Shown piece by piece: positions 1 through 6,332 of a DNA stretch of 9,854 nt. Numbering within the stretch: the stretch's first letter is position 1; each line of letters begins with the position of its first letter. Under the pieces are notes generated by a model that worked only from the letters and a program-made list of their open reading frames with translations, made no database searches and was not told the DNA's origin. The translations under genes were made by a program, and so were the position numbers. Origin of the DNA: Fibrobacteres bacterium CG2_30_45_31 (GTDB taxonomy: Bacteria > Fibrobacterota > Fibrobacteria > Fibrobacterales > Fibrobacteraceae); the NCBI GenBank assembly GCA_001873075.1, contig MNYL01000215.1, positions 1 to 9,854 on the forward strand. The letters run 5' to 3'.

Positions 1-267
1 GTCTATACGAATCTCGGTGCTTATGTGGCGAGTTCTCATAGTTCCATCAAGTGTGATGATAGCGATTTTGGTGGCAATTGTTTTGATAATCCTAAACGGA
101 TATATTTGCGCTGGAATTTGCGTTCGGATGATGAACGTAAAGTGGGTGTTGGTGTATATGTGGCGAAATTCTATCTCAAAGTATACGGTGAAAAAGAATC
201 CTACACGTATGAACGAATTTTCAAATGGGGCGTTCATGGCGGCAAGAACGGACTTGCGCTGGATTAG
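1..267 (+). CDS. C-terminal end of an exported protein with FlgD-like tail (5' truncated)
   Basis: The reading frame is open from base 1 and stops at TAG 265-267, so only the last 88 residues are present; the start lies outside the window. The fragment aligns along its whole length with the C-terminus of the next gene: N-L-G-x-Y-V, C-D-x3-F-G-G-N-C, a Trp-containing strand (L-R-W-N), G-V-G-V-Y-V and a final K-W-G-V. The W...G-V-Y pattern resembles the FlgD Ig-like fold found at the ends of many secreted proteins. The cysteine pair (C-x8-C) could form a disulfide outside the cytoplasm. The stop is 18 bases before the start of the next gene, so the two are probably co-transcribed paralogues. 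Function is unknown; a secreted or surface role is inferred from the neighbour's signal peptide. GTG/ATG codons inside the fragment are internal, not starts. Confidence 0.85.
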   Translation, partial: VYTNLGAYVASSHSSIKCDDSDFGGNCFDNPKRIYLRWNLRSDDERKVGVGVYVAKFYLKVYGEKESYTYERIFKWGVHGGKNGLALD

Positions 268-273
268 TCCTAA

Positions 274-277
274 GAGG
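274..277 (+). promoter_or_regulatory. Ribosome binding site deciding the start at 286
   Basis: GAGG at 274-277 lies 8 bases before ATG 286 but only 2 bases before the in-frame ATG 280. Normal spacing therefore favours 286, which also gives a cleaner signal peptide (starting M-K-N). It sits in the 18-base gap after the upstream stop codon. Confidence 0.6.
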
Positions 278-285
278 GTATGACA

Positions 286-3200
286 ATGAAAAATATGCAA
301 AAGCTCTTCTTGCTCTTCAGTTTAGTAGCCTGCTCTTTCAGCGGGGCACTTGCTGCAGATGTGGTGATCAACGCGCCGTACAATCCAGCGACAGGCATCT
401 GGATTCAACAGGTGGGAGACCTTTATCCCTCGGCATCGACATCGGCGACACTTTACTATACGCGTTATGCCTCTGTTAAAGATCGCGTCAAAAGTGTTCA
501 GTATTACTATGATGGGAATGGTTACCTTAATTTGCATAATAAAGATACCTTGTGCTACACGAATGGCGCCGATGGTATTATTCATCACCCCGATGGTGAT
601 TTGTTGGTCGCGGGCCAAGGAACCAACATTTATAAGGTCAGTAAGACTATAGGTTACAATCCTAATAATCAGAATTGTGTGGTTCGTTCTGTGACGAGTA
701 ATCCAAGTACTGGTAATTATCACTTAATGATGGATCCTTCCAATGATATTTTGTGGGCTGCCGGTATTCCTGGTACTTTGGCTCGTCATTCCACGGCCAC
801 AAATACTTCTACTCATAATTTGGCCAATGGAGTCCAGGTTGCTTTGACAGGATCGGTCAACCGGATTACGACACTGGTGTGGGATGAGGATGGTACTGCT
901 TTTTATACGCATTCTGATTACTGGGGTGGGGGTTATGGTACAGCGTCAAATTCTTCATTTGGCTGGATATCGGATACTACATATAACGCGGCGGGCGAAA
1001 TCACAGGGCTCAAAACCCAAACCATTTTTTCCAACTTAGTAGGAGCTCATGGTGCTAGCTACGATGAGTATTCCAAGACTATTTTTATCTTCGGTGATTC
1101 GCGTATTGTGCAAATAGACCCTGCTTCACGTACGATTGTTGCGACTTTGGATTTGCGTACTTACATGTTTGCGGATACCGCTATTGATTGGCCTACTGAA
1201 GTGCTTTGGCGTTTGGATCAGGGCACTACCGACGGAAAGGGGCACCTTTTTGTGGCAAGTAATTCGGGGCATATGATTTTTGTGGATTATACTTCGAATC
1301 CCAACAAGCGCATTGACAATAACATTTTAATTCATATGCAATGGCTCGATAACTATCTCGACGATGTAGCTCCTCTTTCTGGTGCTGGTTCTCAGCGCTC
1401 TACAGCGAATACGAGTGGTGGTACTGATGTCTCGAGCAGTAGTCGTCACCTTTCGAGTTCGAGTGTGGATATCTATGTGGAATCGAGTAGTTCTAAGACG
1501 GGGACCTCTTCAGGTTCAACAGGGACTTCCTCAGGTTCGATCATAACGTCTTCCGGCTCTACCGGGACTTCCTCAGGTTCGACCATCACTTCTTCCGGCT
1601 CCACCGGGACTTCTTCCGGTTCGACCATAACCTCTTCCGGCTCCACCGGGACCTCTTCTGGTTCGATCATAACCTCTTCCGGCTCGACTGGGACCTCCTC
1701 CGGTTCGACCATAACCTCCTCCGGCTCCACTGGGACTTCTTCCGGTTCGACCATAACCTCCTCCGGCTCCACTGGGACCTCTTCCGGTTCGATCATAACC
1801 TCCTCGGGTTCGACTACAGGTTCTTCGAGTAGCATTACTGGAGGTGGTGATGATAATCCGACTTCAAGTTCTTCTAGTAGCACTACGGGGGGTGGTGGAG
1901 AAATTCCAGACTGGGTAAACAGTAGTAACTCCTATACCGGTTTTGATGATATTGACACAGACCCGGGTACAGGTACTGATCCGTATCCATCGAATGAAAG
2001 TCGTGATAATGGTGATACCTTGGTAACGGGTGGCACGGTACTTACTCCGACGGATCTTGAACCCGGGACTGCGGGTACAATCACTTTGGGTGGCAATACT
2101 TATTTAGTTCAGAATCCAGTGGGTTCAGCGTTGCCCACTTATGCAAGCGATTCTCTTTTAACGGAAGGTCGTGAAGCGGTGCATGTGGGTGAAGTTGTGA
2201 AAATAACTCTCAGTGCTGATAAGTTAGTGGACTATTTTGGTGCCAACGTGGGCGATACCATTTACGTCACTGGTTCTAGTGGGCTCTTGTTCGTAGATCC
2301 TTCGAACCCTCGTGCGGCTTCTGATTCGATCGCCATCGTTGTTACGGGTAAGGATCTTAATATCTGGGTAACAGCAAATCAGGAAGTGGTGGGTGGTAAT
2401 ATCTACTTTACGGATGCAGATGGGCACTTGGTTATCTTTAATGGAATCAATTTTGTGGATCCAATTCCAGATGCGAAAACGGCCTTCATTAAGGATTCTG
2501 ATGGGGATGACGCTCTTGATGCGGTTGAGGTGGTTCTTGCGGATACACTCCCAGCGGGTATTTCTGTCACGGCGATGTCTCTCATCATCAATGGCGATAC
2601 CATTGAAGTGAACTCAGTGCCGACAGTTAAAAACGGAGACCGTATTCTTGCCGATGTTTCTGACTTGACTTTGCCTTCTGACTTTCCAGATGATGCGACG
2701 GTTCTTGTGACTTATACGGATAAAAATGGTGTGAATTTCGTTCGTGAGGTTGCTTTGATTGAAGCTGGCGGGCATGTCATTAAATCGGCCTATGCAATTC
2801 GGGATGCTTTTGGTAGTGATTCCTTGTTCATAGAATTCAATATTGATCTTATGCCTGTGGATATTACTCAAGCTGAATTCATCGTATTCTTGAATGGCAT
2901 GGGCTTTGACTTAGAACAGATCGAATCTATCCAGATGCCCACTAAGAATTTGATTATCTTGGTCGGCAAAGATTTAGGTCTTAAGGGTAAAGATCAGGAC
3001 TATGTGTCTCTTTGTCCTGGGGTGACCTTTGAGAACCTGCCATACATGACTTCCGATGAATATGATCGTCAGGTGACTGTTAAAGTGACTGATCGTTTGC
3101 CCGGTGTTAAATATGTGGAATACTATGACAATGATGGTGATGGTGTGCTGGACTCTATCGTTGCCGTCTTTGAAGATGGTATTTCTGAAGCAGAAAAGGC

Positions 3201-4317
3201 GCAGCTATATTTCTCCTTCCCTTGGTATAGTTCCCGTGGATTGCTTATTGAGCTTCAGGCACAGCCGGGGGATTTGGTCATTGATCCTAAGGATTCGACA
3301 CGGGTTTCTTGGTCTGTGAAGAGCAATGTGAATCTTGCTTCGGGACTTACTAGCATTAGTTCTACGGTGCCAGCTGCAAATCTGTATGTCTATTATGAAG
3401 TGATGGGCAATACCTTTGTGAGCGAACAGTCTGTTGCGATCAAGGACAAGATGGCTCCTGTGATTGTCGGTGCGGCATTGCATTACGGTGATGACGATGA
3501 TGCTGATACCGTCGTAGTGACTTTCTCTGAACCGGTCAATTATATTGAATTGCAGGGGAAGGATTTCTTCTCTTATATTCATGGAAAGGATACTATTGAC
3601 CTTTATCCGTCTCAGATTCGGTGGTCTGCGGATGGCTTGAGCGCATCTCTTATATTGCGGGATGATTTGGATGGCATTATTCCGGGTGATTCTTTGATGA
3701 TTGTCCATGGTGAAAAAACGTCCATTAAAGATGCTCTCGGTAACATTTCTAGTGATACTCCTGCTCCTGTGGTGATTTCCGGTATTTTGAGTCACTTGGT
3801 TCAATCTGTGAATATGGGTACATTTGACCCCACTAATGAAGAATTGCGCGAAGTGAATTCGATCTCGCTGAGTTATGTGCAGAATACCATGCGTACGGCA
3901 GATATGCGCGAGAACGGCAATTTGGGACACTTGATATCATTAGGAGAACGCTTTGTACCTCAACTTGTTGATGGAGCGAACGTGAATGCGGATGGTGAAT
4001 ACGATCCTTCTGTACTTGATGCTTTGGATCCTTCGAAGGTTCTGATTACATTCAGTGTCAGCTATTATGATAATCTGGGTCAGTATGTTAACGACACGAC
4101 TTTGACTGTCGCTTGCGATAGTCCGAAATTTGGAGGAAACTGCCTGAATACCGATAAGAAGGTATTTGTGAACTGGAACTACAAAGATCATGCGGGTCGC
4201 TTTGTCGGCACGGGTGTGTACATTGTACAGTTCAAGCTGGTCGTTCGCTACGAATCGAAGAAAATCGAAGAAGAAATGCTCGATAAATGGGGCGTGCGCC
4301 GCAAAGTCAACAAGTAG
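286..4317 (+). CDS. Large exported multidomain protein: propeller-like region, Ser-rich repeat linker, Ig-like modules, FlgD-like tail
   Basis: This 1343-residue protein is probably surface-attached or secreted; its function is unknown. ATG 286 is preferred over ATG 280 on ribosome-site spacing. Residues 1-23 are a signal peptide: Lys2/Lys6, hydrophobic 7-22, and an A-L-A cleavage site; L-V-A-C at 13-16 also fits a lipobox. Residues about 24-360 hold repeated strand pairs such as LLVAGQGTNIYKVS and HLFVASNSGHMIFVDY, suggesting a YncE/SMP-30-like beta-propeller. Residues about 370-560 are a Ser/Gly/Thr linker with 14-residue repeats (417-514). From about 730 to 1165 come four imperfect modules, three with Asp-rich loops (D737-D745, D948-D956, D1069-D1074) that resemble calcium sites. 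The last roughly 100 residues match the upstream gene's tail (C-D-x3-F-G-G-N-C, G-V-Y, K-W-G-V) and look like an FlgD-type Ig domain. An adhesin or carbohydrate-surface role is possible, but no catalytic motif is visible. It is likely co-transcribed with the upstream gene and ends at a strong terminator. Confidence 0.9.
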   Translation: MKNMQKLFLLFSLVACSFSGALAADVVINAPYNPATGIWIQQVGDLYPSASTSATLYYTRYASVKDRVKSVQYYYDGNGYLNLHNKDTLCYTNGADGIIHHPDGDLLVAGQGTNIYKVSKTIGYNPNNQNCVVRSVTSNPSTGNYHLMMDPSNDILWAAGIPGTLARHSTATNTSTHNLANGVQVALTGSVNRITTLVWDEDGTAFYTHSDYWGGGYGTASNSSFGWISDTTYNAAGEITGLKTQTIFSNLVGAHGASYDEYSKTIFIFGDSRIVQIDPASRTIVATLDLRTYMFADTAIDWPTEVLWRLDQGTTDGKGHLFVASNSGHMIFVDYTSNPNKRIDNNILIHMQWLDNYLDDVAPLSGAGSQRSTANTSGGTDVSSSSRHLSSSSVDIYVESSSSKTGTSSGSTGTSSGSIITSSGSTGTSSGSTITSSGSTGTSSGSTITSSGSTGTSSGSIITSSGSTGTSSGSTITSSGSTGTSSGSTITSSGSTGTSSGSIITSSGSTTGSSSSITGGGDDNPTSSSSSSTTGGGGEIPDWVNSSNSYTGFDDIDTDPGTGTDPYPSNESRDNGDTLVTGGTVLTPTDLEPGTAGTITLGGNTYLVQNPVGSALPTYASDSLLTEGREAVHVGEVVKITLSADKLVDYFGANVGDTIYVTGSSGLLFVDPSNPRAASDSIAIVVTGKDLNIWVTANQEVVGGNIYFTDADGHLVIFNGINFVDPIPDAKTAFIKDSDGDDALDAVEVVLADTLPAGISVTAMSLIINGDTIEVNSVPTVKNGDRILADVSDLTLPSDFPDDATVLVTYTDKNGVNFVREVALIEAGGHVIKSAYAIRDAFGSDSLFIEFNIDLMPVDITQAEFIVFLNGMGFDLEQIESIQMPTKNLIILVGKDLGLKGKDQDYVSLCPGVTFENLPYMTSDEYDRQVTVKVTDRLPGVKYVEYYDNDGDGVLDSIVAVFEDGISEAEKAQLYFSFPWYSSRGLLIELQAQPGDLVIDPKDSTRVSWSVKSNVNLASGLTSISSTVPAANLYVYYEVMGNTFVSEQSVAIKDKMAPVIVGAALHYGDDDDADTVVVTFSEPVNYIELQGKDFFSYIHGKDTIDLYPSQIRWSADGLSASLILRDDLDGIIPGDSLMIVHGEKTSIKDALGNISSDTPAPVVISGILSHLVQSVNMGTFDPTNEELREVNSISLSYVQNTMRTADMRENGNLGHLISLGERFVPQLVDGANVNADGEYDPSVLDALDPSKVLITFSVSYYDNLGQYVNDTTLTVACDSPKFGGNCLNTDKKVFVNWNYKDHAGRFVGTGVYIVQFKLVVRYESKKIEEEMLDKWGVRRKVNK
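1534..1827 (+). repeat. Seven 42-bp in-frame tandem units with 126-bp higher-order period
   Basis: Seven 42-base units begin at 1534, 1576, 1618, 1660, 1702, 1744 and 1786. Each starts GGTTCGA and encodes a 14-residue G-S-[TI]-I-T-S-S-G-S-T-G-T-S-S type repeat; the last unit degenerates in its second half. The third codon alternates ATC-ACC-ACC-ATC-ACC-ACC-ATC (Ile-Thr-Thr-Ile-Thr-Thr-Ile), giving a 126-base super-period. Units 5 and 6 differ at one base. Partial copies extend upstream to about 1500. It forms a flexible linker between the N-terminal and C-terminal parts of the protein and is likely to vary in copy number by slippage or recombination. Confidence 0.95.
2482..3783 (+). repeat. 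Four imperfect ~100-115-residue Ig-like modules with Asp-rich loops
   Basis: At protein level a strand, acidic loop, strand pattern recurs near residues 733, 831, 944 and 1060: FIKDSDGDDALDAVEVVL, AIRDAFGSDSLFIEFNID, YYDNDGDGVLDSIVAVFED and LHYGDDDDADTVVVTFSEP. Three copies carry D-x-D-x-D type loops like those binding calcium in thrombospondin type 3 or EF-hand-like repeats; the second copy has largely lost the acidic loop. The spacing of about 100-115 residues suits cadherin- or Ig-like beta-sandwich modules. Module boundaries are approximate, and calcium binding is inferred. Confidence 0.55.
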
Positions 4318-4337
4318 AAATACTACTTAATTTTAAT

Positions 4338-4363
4338 AAAGCCTCCCTTTAGGGAGGCTTTTT
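4338..4363 (+). terminator. Rho-independent terminator of the large exported-protein gene
   Basis: GCCTCCC (4341-4347), a TTTA loop and GGGAGGC (4352-4358) form a perfect 7-bp GC-rich stem, extended by AAA/TTT at 4338-4340 and 4359-4361, with a run of five T (4359-4363). It lies 20 bases after the stop codon at 4317. Confidence 0.93.
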
Positions 4364-4396
4364 GTGTGAGAAACTATCGACCTCTACTTTCACTTT

Positions 4397-4430
4397 AAAA
4401 AAGAAAAGCGCCCCTCCAAGGAACGCTTTT
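4397..4430 (-). terminator. Rho-independent terminator of the sigma factor gene
   Basis: Read on the - strand, AAAAGCGTTCC (4430-4420) pairs with GGGGCGCTTTT (4414-4404) around a 5-base loop. This makes an 11-bp stem with two G-T pairs, followed by C and a six-T run (4402-4397). It lies about 30 bases after the sigma factor stop (4460-4462), in the gap between two convergent genes. Confidence 0.85.
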
Positions 4431-4459
4431 TTCAAAATCAAAAAAGTGAATGCTGCCGA

Positions 4460-5272
4460 TTATTTGTTAATCGCCGCAAGGAATGCGTCTTTCTTTTCTT
4501 GAAGAAATTCACGACTATTGTATTTACGAATGCGGCGCAACGCTTGGTCACGGAGCTGGCGCACACGTTCGTGAGAAATGTTCATGGATTCTCCCACTTC
4601 ACGGAGTGTCTGTGGAGCTTCCTGGTTGATACCAAAGATGCCGGCAATAACTTTGGCTTCGCGCTCTGGGAGCTGCTCCATCAAATCTTTTGCCAGTGTT
4701 TCCACACTCTGAATTTCAGAATCCGCTTCTGGGTTACTCGCCGTGCCGTCAGCAAGCACTTCAGCGTAAGTGGCTTTAGAATCGGCCTTCAATGGACTAT
4801 CAAAGGAGACGCCGCGTTGACCAATTTGAATTAGTTCGCGAATATCTTCGCCAATTTCCTTCCCGCGGGACTGTTCGTGTAATGCCTTGCGCACACGTAG
4901 ATGCTGGTTGGCAGGCAAGCGAATCAAGTTTCCTTGCTCATTAATGGCGCGAGTAATGTAGGCTTTAATCCACCACACACCATAACTAATAAACTTAAGA
5001 CCACGAGTATGTTCAAAGGATTCAATAGCGCGAACAAGGCCCATGGCTCCTTCACTCACCAAGTCTGGGAGCGGTATCGGGCAACCACGGTACTGAATCG
5101 CCACTTTCAACACAAATCGCATATTTGCGGAAATTAATCTTTTTCGGGCAACTTTATCCCCTTCTTTTGCCTTTTGAAAAAGGATTTGCTCTTCTTCGCG
5201 GGAGAGCGGTGCTGTTTTTCGAATATCTTCAAGGTAACGTTTAAGCGTAGTATCTGTAGAATCAATATGCAT
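4460..5272 (-). CDS. Sigma-70 family RNA polymerase sigma factor (RpoD/SigA-like, no region 1.1)
   Basis: This 270-residue cytoplasmic protein directs RNA polymerase to promoters. Region 1.2 lies at about residues 7-37 (TLKRYLEDIRKTAPLSREEE). Region 2 follows at about 38-115, with the core-binding DLVSEGAMGLVRAIESFE and the -10-recognising ISYGVWWIKAYITRAI including the paired Trp100/Trp101. Region 4.2 at 222-249 (TLREVGESMNISHERVRQL, then an A-L-R-R-I-R end) is the helix-turn-helix that reads the -35 element. It has no region 1.1, as in group 2 sigma factors and in the short primary sigmas of Bacteroidota. Region 3 between RLP (118-120) and FDSPL (157-161) is about 17 residues shorter than in typical RpoD. 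AAAGGA at 5285-5280 lies 7 bases before ATG 5272, supporting this start. It is a monocistronic gene with its own terminator. Whether it is the primary or an alternative factor cannot be decided here. Confidence 0.93.
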   Translation of the reverse strand: MHIDSTDTTLKRYLEDIRKTAPLSREEEQILFQKAKEGDKVARKRLISANMRFVLKVAIQYRGCPIPLPDLVSEGAMGLVRAIESFEHTRGLKFISYGVWWIKAYITRAINEQGNLIRLPANQHLRVRKALHEQSRGKEIGEDIRELIQIGQRGVSFDSPLKADSKATYAEVLADGTASNPEADSEIQSVETLAKDLMEQLPEREAKVIAGIFGINQEAPQTLREVGESMNISHERVRQLRDQALRRIRKYNSREFLQEKKDAFLAAINK

Positions 5273-5540
5273 TTAGAAGTCCTTTATCCAACAACCAATA
5301 ATATCACATTTTCAAAAAGCAAGGAGTATGCCAAGAATGTAAACATTTCGATATTTTCGAGAAATGCAGAAATGGTCTGCTATTCCAAAATAGAATGTAT
5401 AAAAAATATGACATTAAATGAAGTAAGTCACATTAAAATGACATTCTTGATGGGGCTATTTACTGGTGTTCATGATTAGGGAATGCGTATTTTTACCCTG
5501 TTGGGTCTAGATTAGCGTAAAATGATATATTTAGGCCACT
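5273..5540. promoter_or_regulatory. AT-rich divergent intergenic region between sigma factor and methyltransferase genes
   Basis: No gene is seen in these 268 bases, which must hold promoters for both flanking genes. ACATT or its complement AATGT occurs at 5306, 5336, 5343, 5394, 5411, 5430 and 5441, including two near-identical blocks, TGACATTAAATGA (5409-5421) and TCACATTAAAATGA (5428-5441). Possible + strand elements are TTGATG (5447-5452) with CATGAT (5471-5476), spacer 18, and a TAAAAT (5518-5523) without a clear -35 partner. On the - strand TTGGCA (5333-5328) resembles a -35 but has no well-placed -10. Short inverted repeats occur at 5366-5380 (GCAGA/TCTGC) and 5495-5506 (ACCC/GGGT). 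Promoter assignment is weak. Confidence 0.4.
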
Positions 5541-6332
5541 ATGTCTATAAAAGAACCCGATCAATCGGTATGGAATCGCTTTTGGAACAGCAAAAACGAT
5601 ATTTCCAAGGTATATCCTTCTTCTCCGACCGTTTTCCAGACGATCGACAAGCATTTCACTTTGGAAGGAAAGCTCATTTTGGAAGTGGGCGCAGGGAGTG
5701 GCCGTGATAGTGCGGAATTGGCGCGGCGTGGGGCGACGGTCTACGTTTTGGACTATGCCGAAGGTAGTCTCAAAATTGTGAATGGCTTGCGTATTCGTGA
5801 AAATTTAGACTCGAATTTGCATCTTATTCGTGGTGATGCGTTCCGGGCTCCATTTCCCGACAATACTTTTGATTTGGTCTTTCATCAGGGTCTGGCGGAG
5901 CATTTTACAAAACCGCTTCCGTTGCTTAAGGAAAATTTTCGCATTGTAAAGCCCGGTGGCTATTGTCTTTGTGATGTGCCTCAGACCATACATCCCTACA
6001 CAGTGATTAAACATATTCTGATTGCTATGGATAAATGGTTTGCAGGTTGGGAAACTCAGTTTACCATGCCGGAGTTGAAAGCGTTGATGAATGATGCGGG
6101 TTTTAATTGCATGTATTCTTATGGCGATTGGATGCGTCCCAATTTTTGTTACCGGATGCTTCGAGAAGCAGCCTTCCGAATAGGAGTTGAACTCCCAAAA
6201 TATCCTTTTGCGGGTTCAGCTTATCAGAAAGCAAAGGATGCGATTCTTGATGCATTGGAAACAGTTCCTGCGATGCATTACACACAACTTTCTATTGGGG
6301 TTTTGGGACAGAAGCCTAAGGTTCGCCCATGA
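5541..6332 (+). CDS. Class I SAM-dependent methyltransferase
   Basis: This 263-residue soluble protein has a Rossmann-fold methyltransferase core of the Methyltransf_11/25 type. Motif I LEVGAGSGRD (47-56) binds S-adenosylmethionine. Asp71 ends strand 2 (VYVLDYAEGS). GDA (98-100) is followed by the motif IV-like PFPDNTFDLVF (104-114), and VKPGG (136-140) is the usual post-motif loop. The C-terminal part (about 150-263) would hold the substrate site; the substrate is not evident. The ribosome site is weak (AGG at 5533-5535). It is the first gene of a three-gene operon and overlaps the next gene by 4 bases (ATGA). Next to a glycosyltransferase and a membrane protein, methylation of a sugar or lipid-linked glycan intermediate is the most likely role, by inference only; a small-molecule methyltransferase is the alternative. 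Confidence 0.88.
   Translation: MSIKEPDQSVWNRFWNSKNDISKVYPSSPTVFQTIDKHFTLEGKLILEVGAGSGRDSAELARRGATVYVLDYAEGSLKIVNGLRIRENLDSNLHLIRGDAFRAPFPDNTFDLVFHQGLAEHFTKPLPLLKENFRIVKPGGYCLCDVPQTIHPYTVIKHILIAMDKWFAGWETQFTMPELKALMNDAGFNCMYSYGDWMRPNFCYRMLREAAFRIGVELPKYPFAGSAYQKAKDAILDALETVPAMHYTQLSIGVLGQKPKVRP

Noticed and set aside
280..285. ATG 280 as the start of the large exported protein
   Set aside because: It would leave only 2 bases between the GAGG ribosome site and the start; ATG 286 gives a normal 8-base gap.
1500..1830. Regular repeats considered as a CRISPR array or minisatellite outside coding sequence
   Set aside because: Units are contiguous with no unique spacers, keep the reading frame and encode a clean Ser/Gly/Thr linker, so it is an internal protein repeat.
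1473..1883. A 136-codon - strand frame encoding regular E-P-E-E-V repeats opposite the linker
   Set aside because: It is the mirror of the in-frame 42-bp repeat array; stop-free antisense is expected from Ser/Gly/Thr codon repeats. No ribosome site or independent context is seen.
3205..3930. A 241-codon - strand frame inside the large exported-protein gene
   Set aside because: It lies wholly opposite a convincing coding frame, and its translation is rich in Arg/His/Ile with no recognisable domain, typical of an antisense shadow.
4499..5137. + strand frames of 111 and 78 codons opposite the sigma factor gene
   Set aside because: They overlap a strongly conserved sigma factor on the other strand and show no domain or ribosome site.
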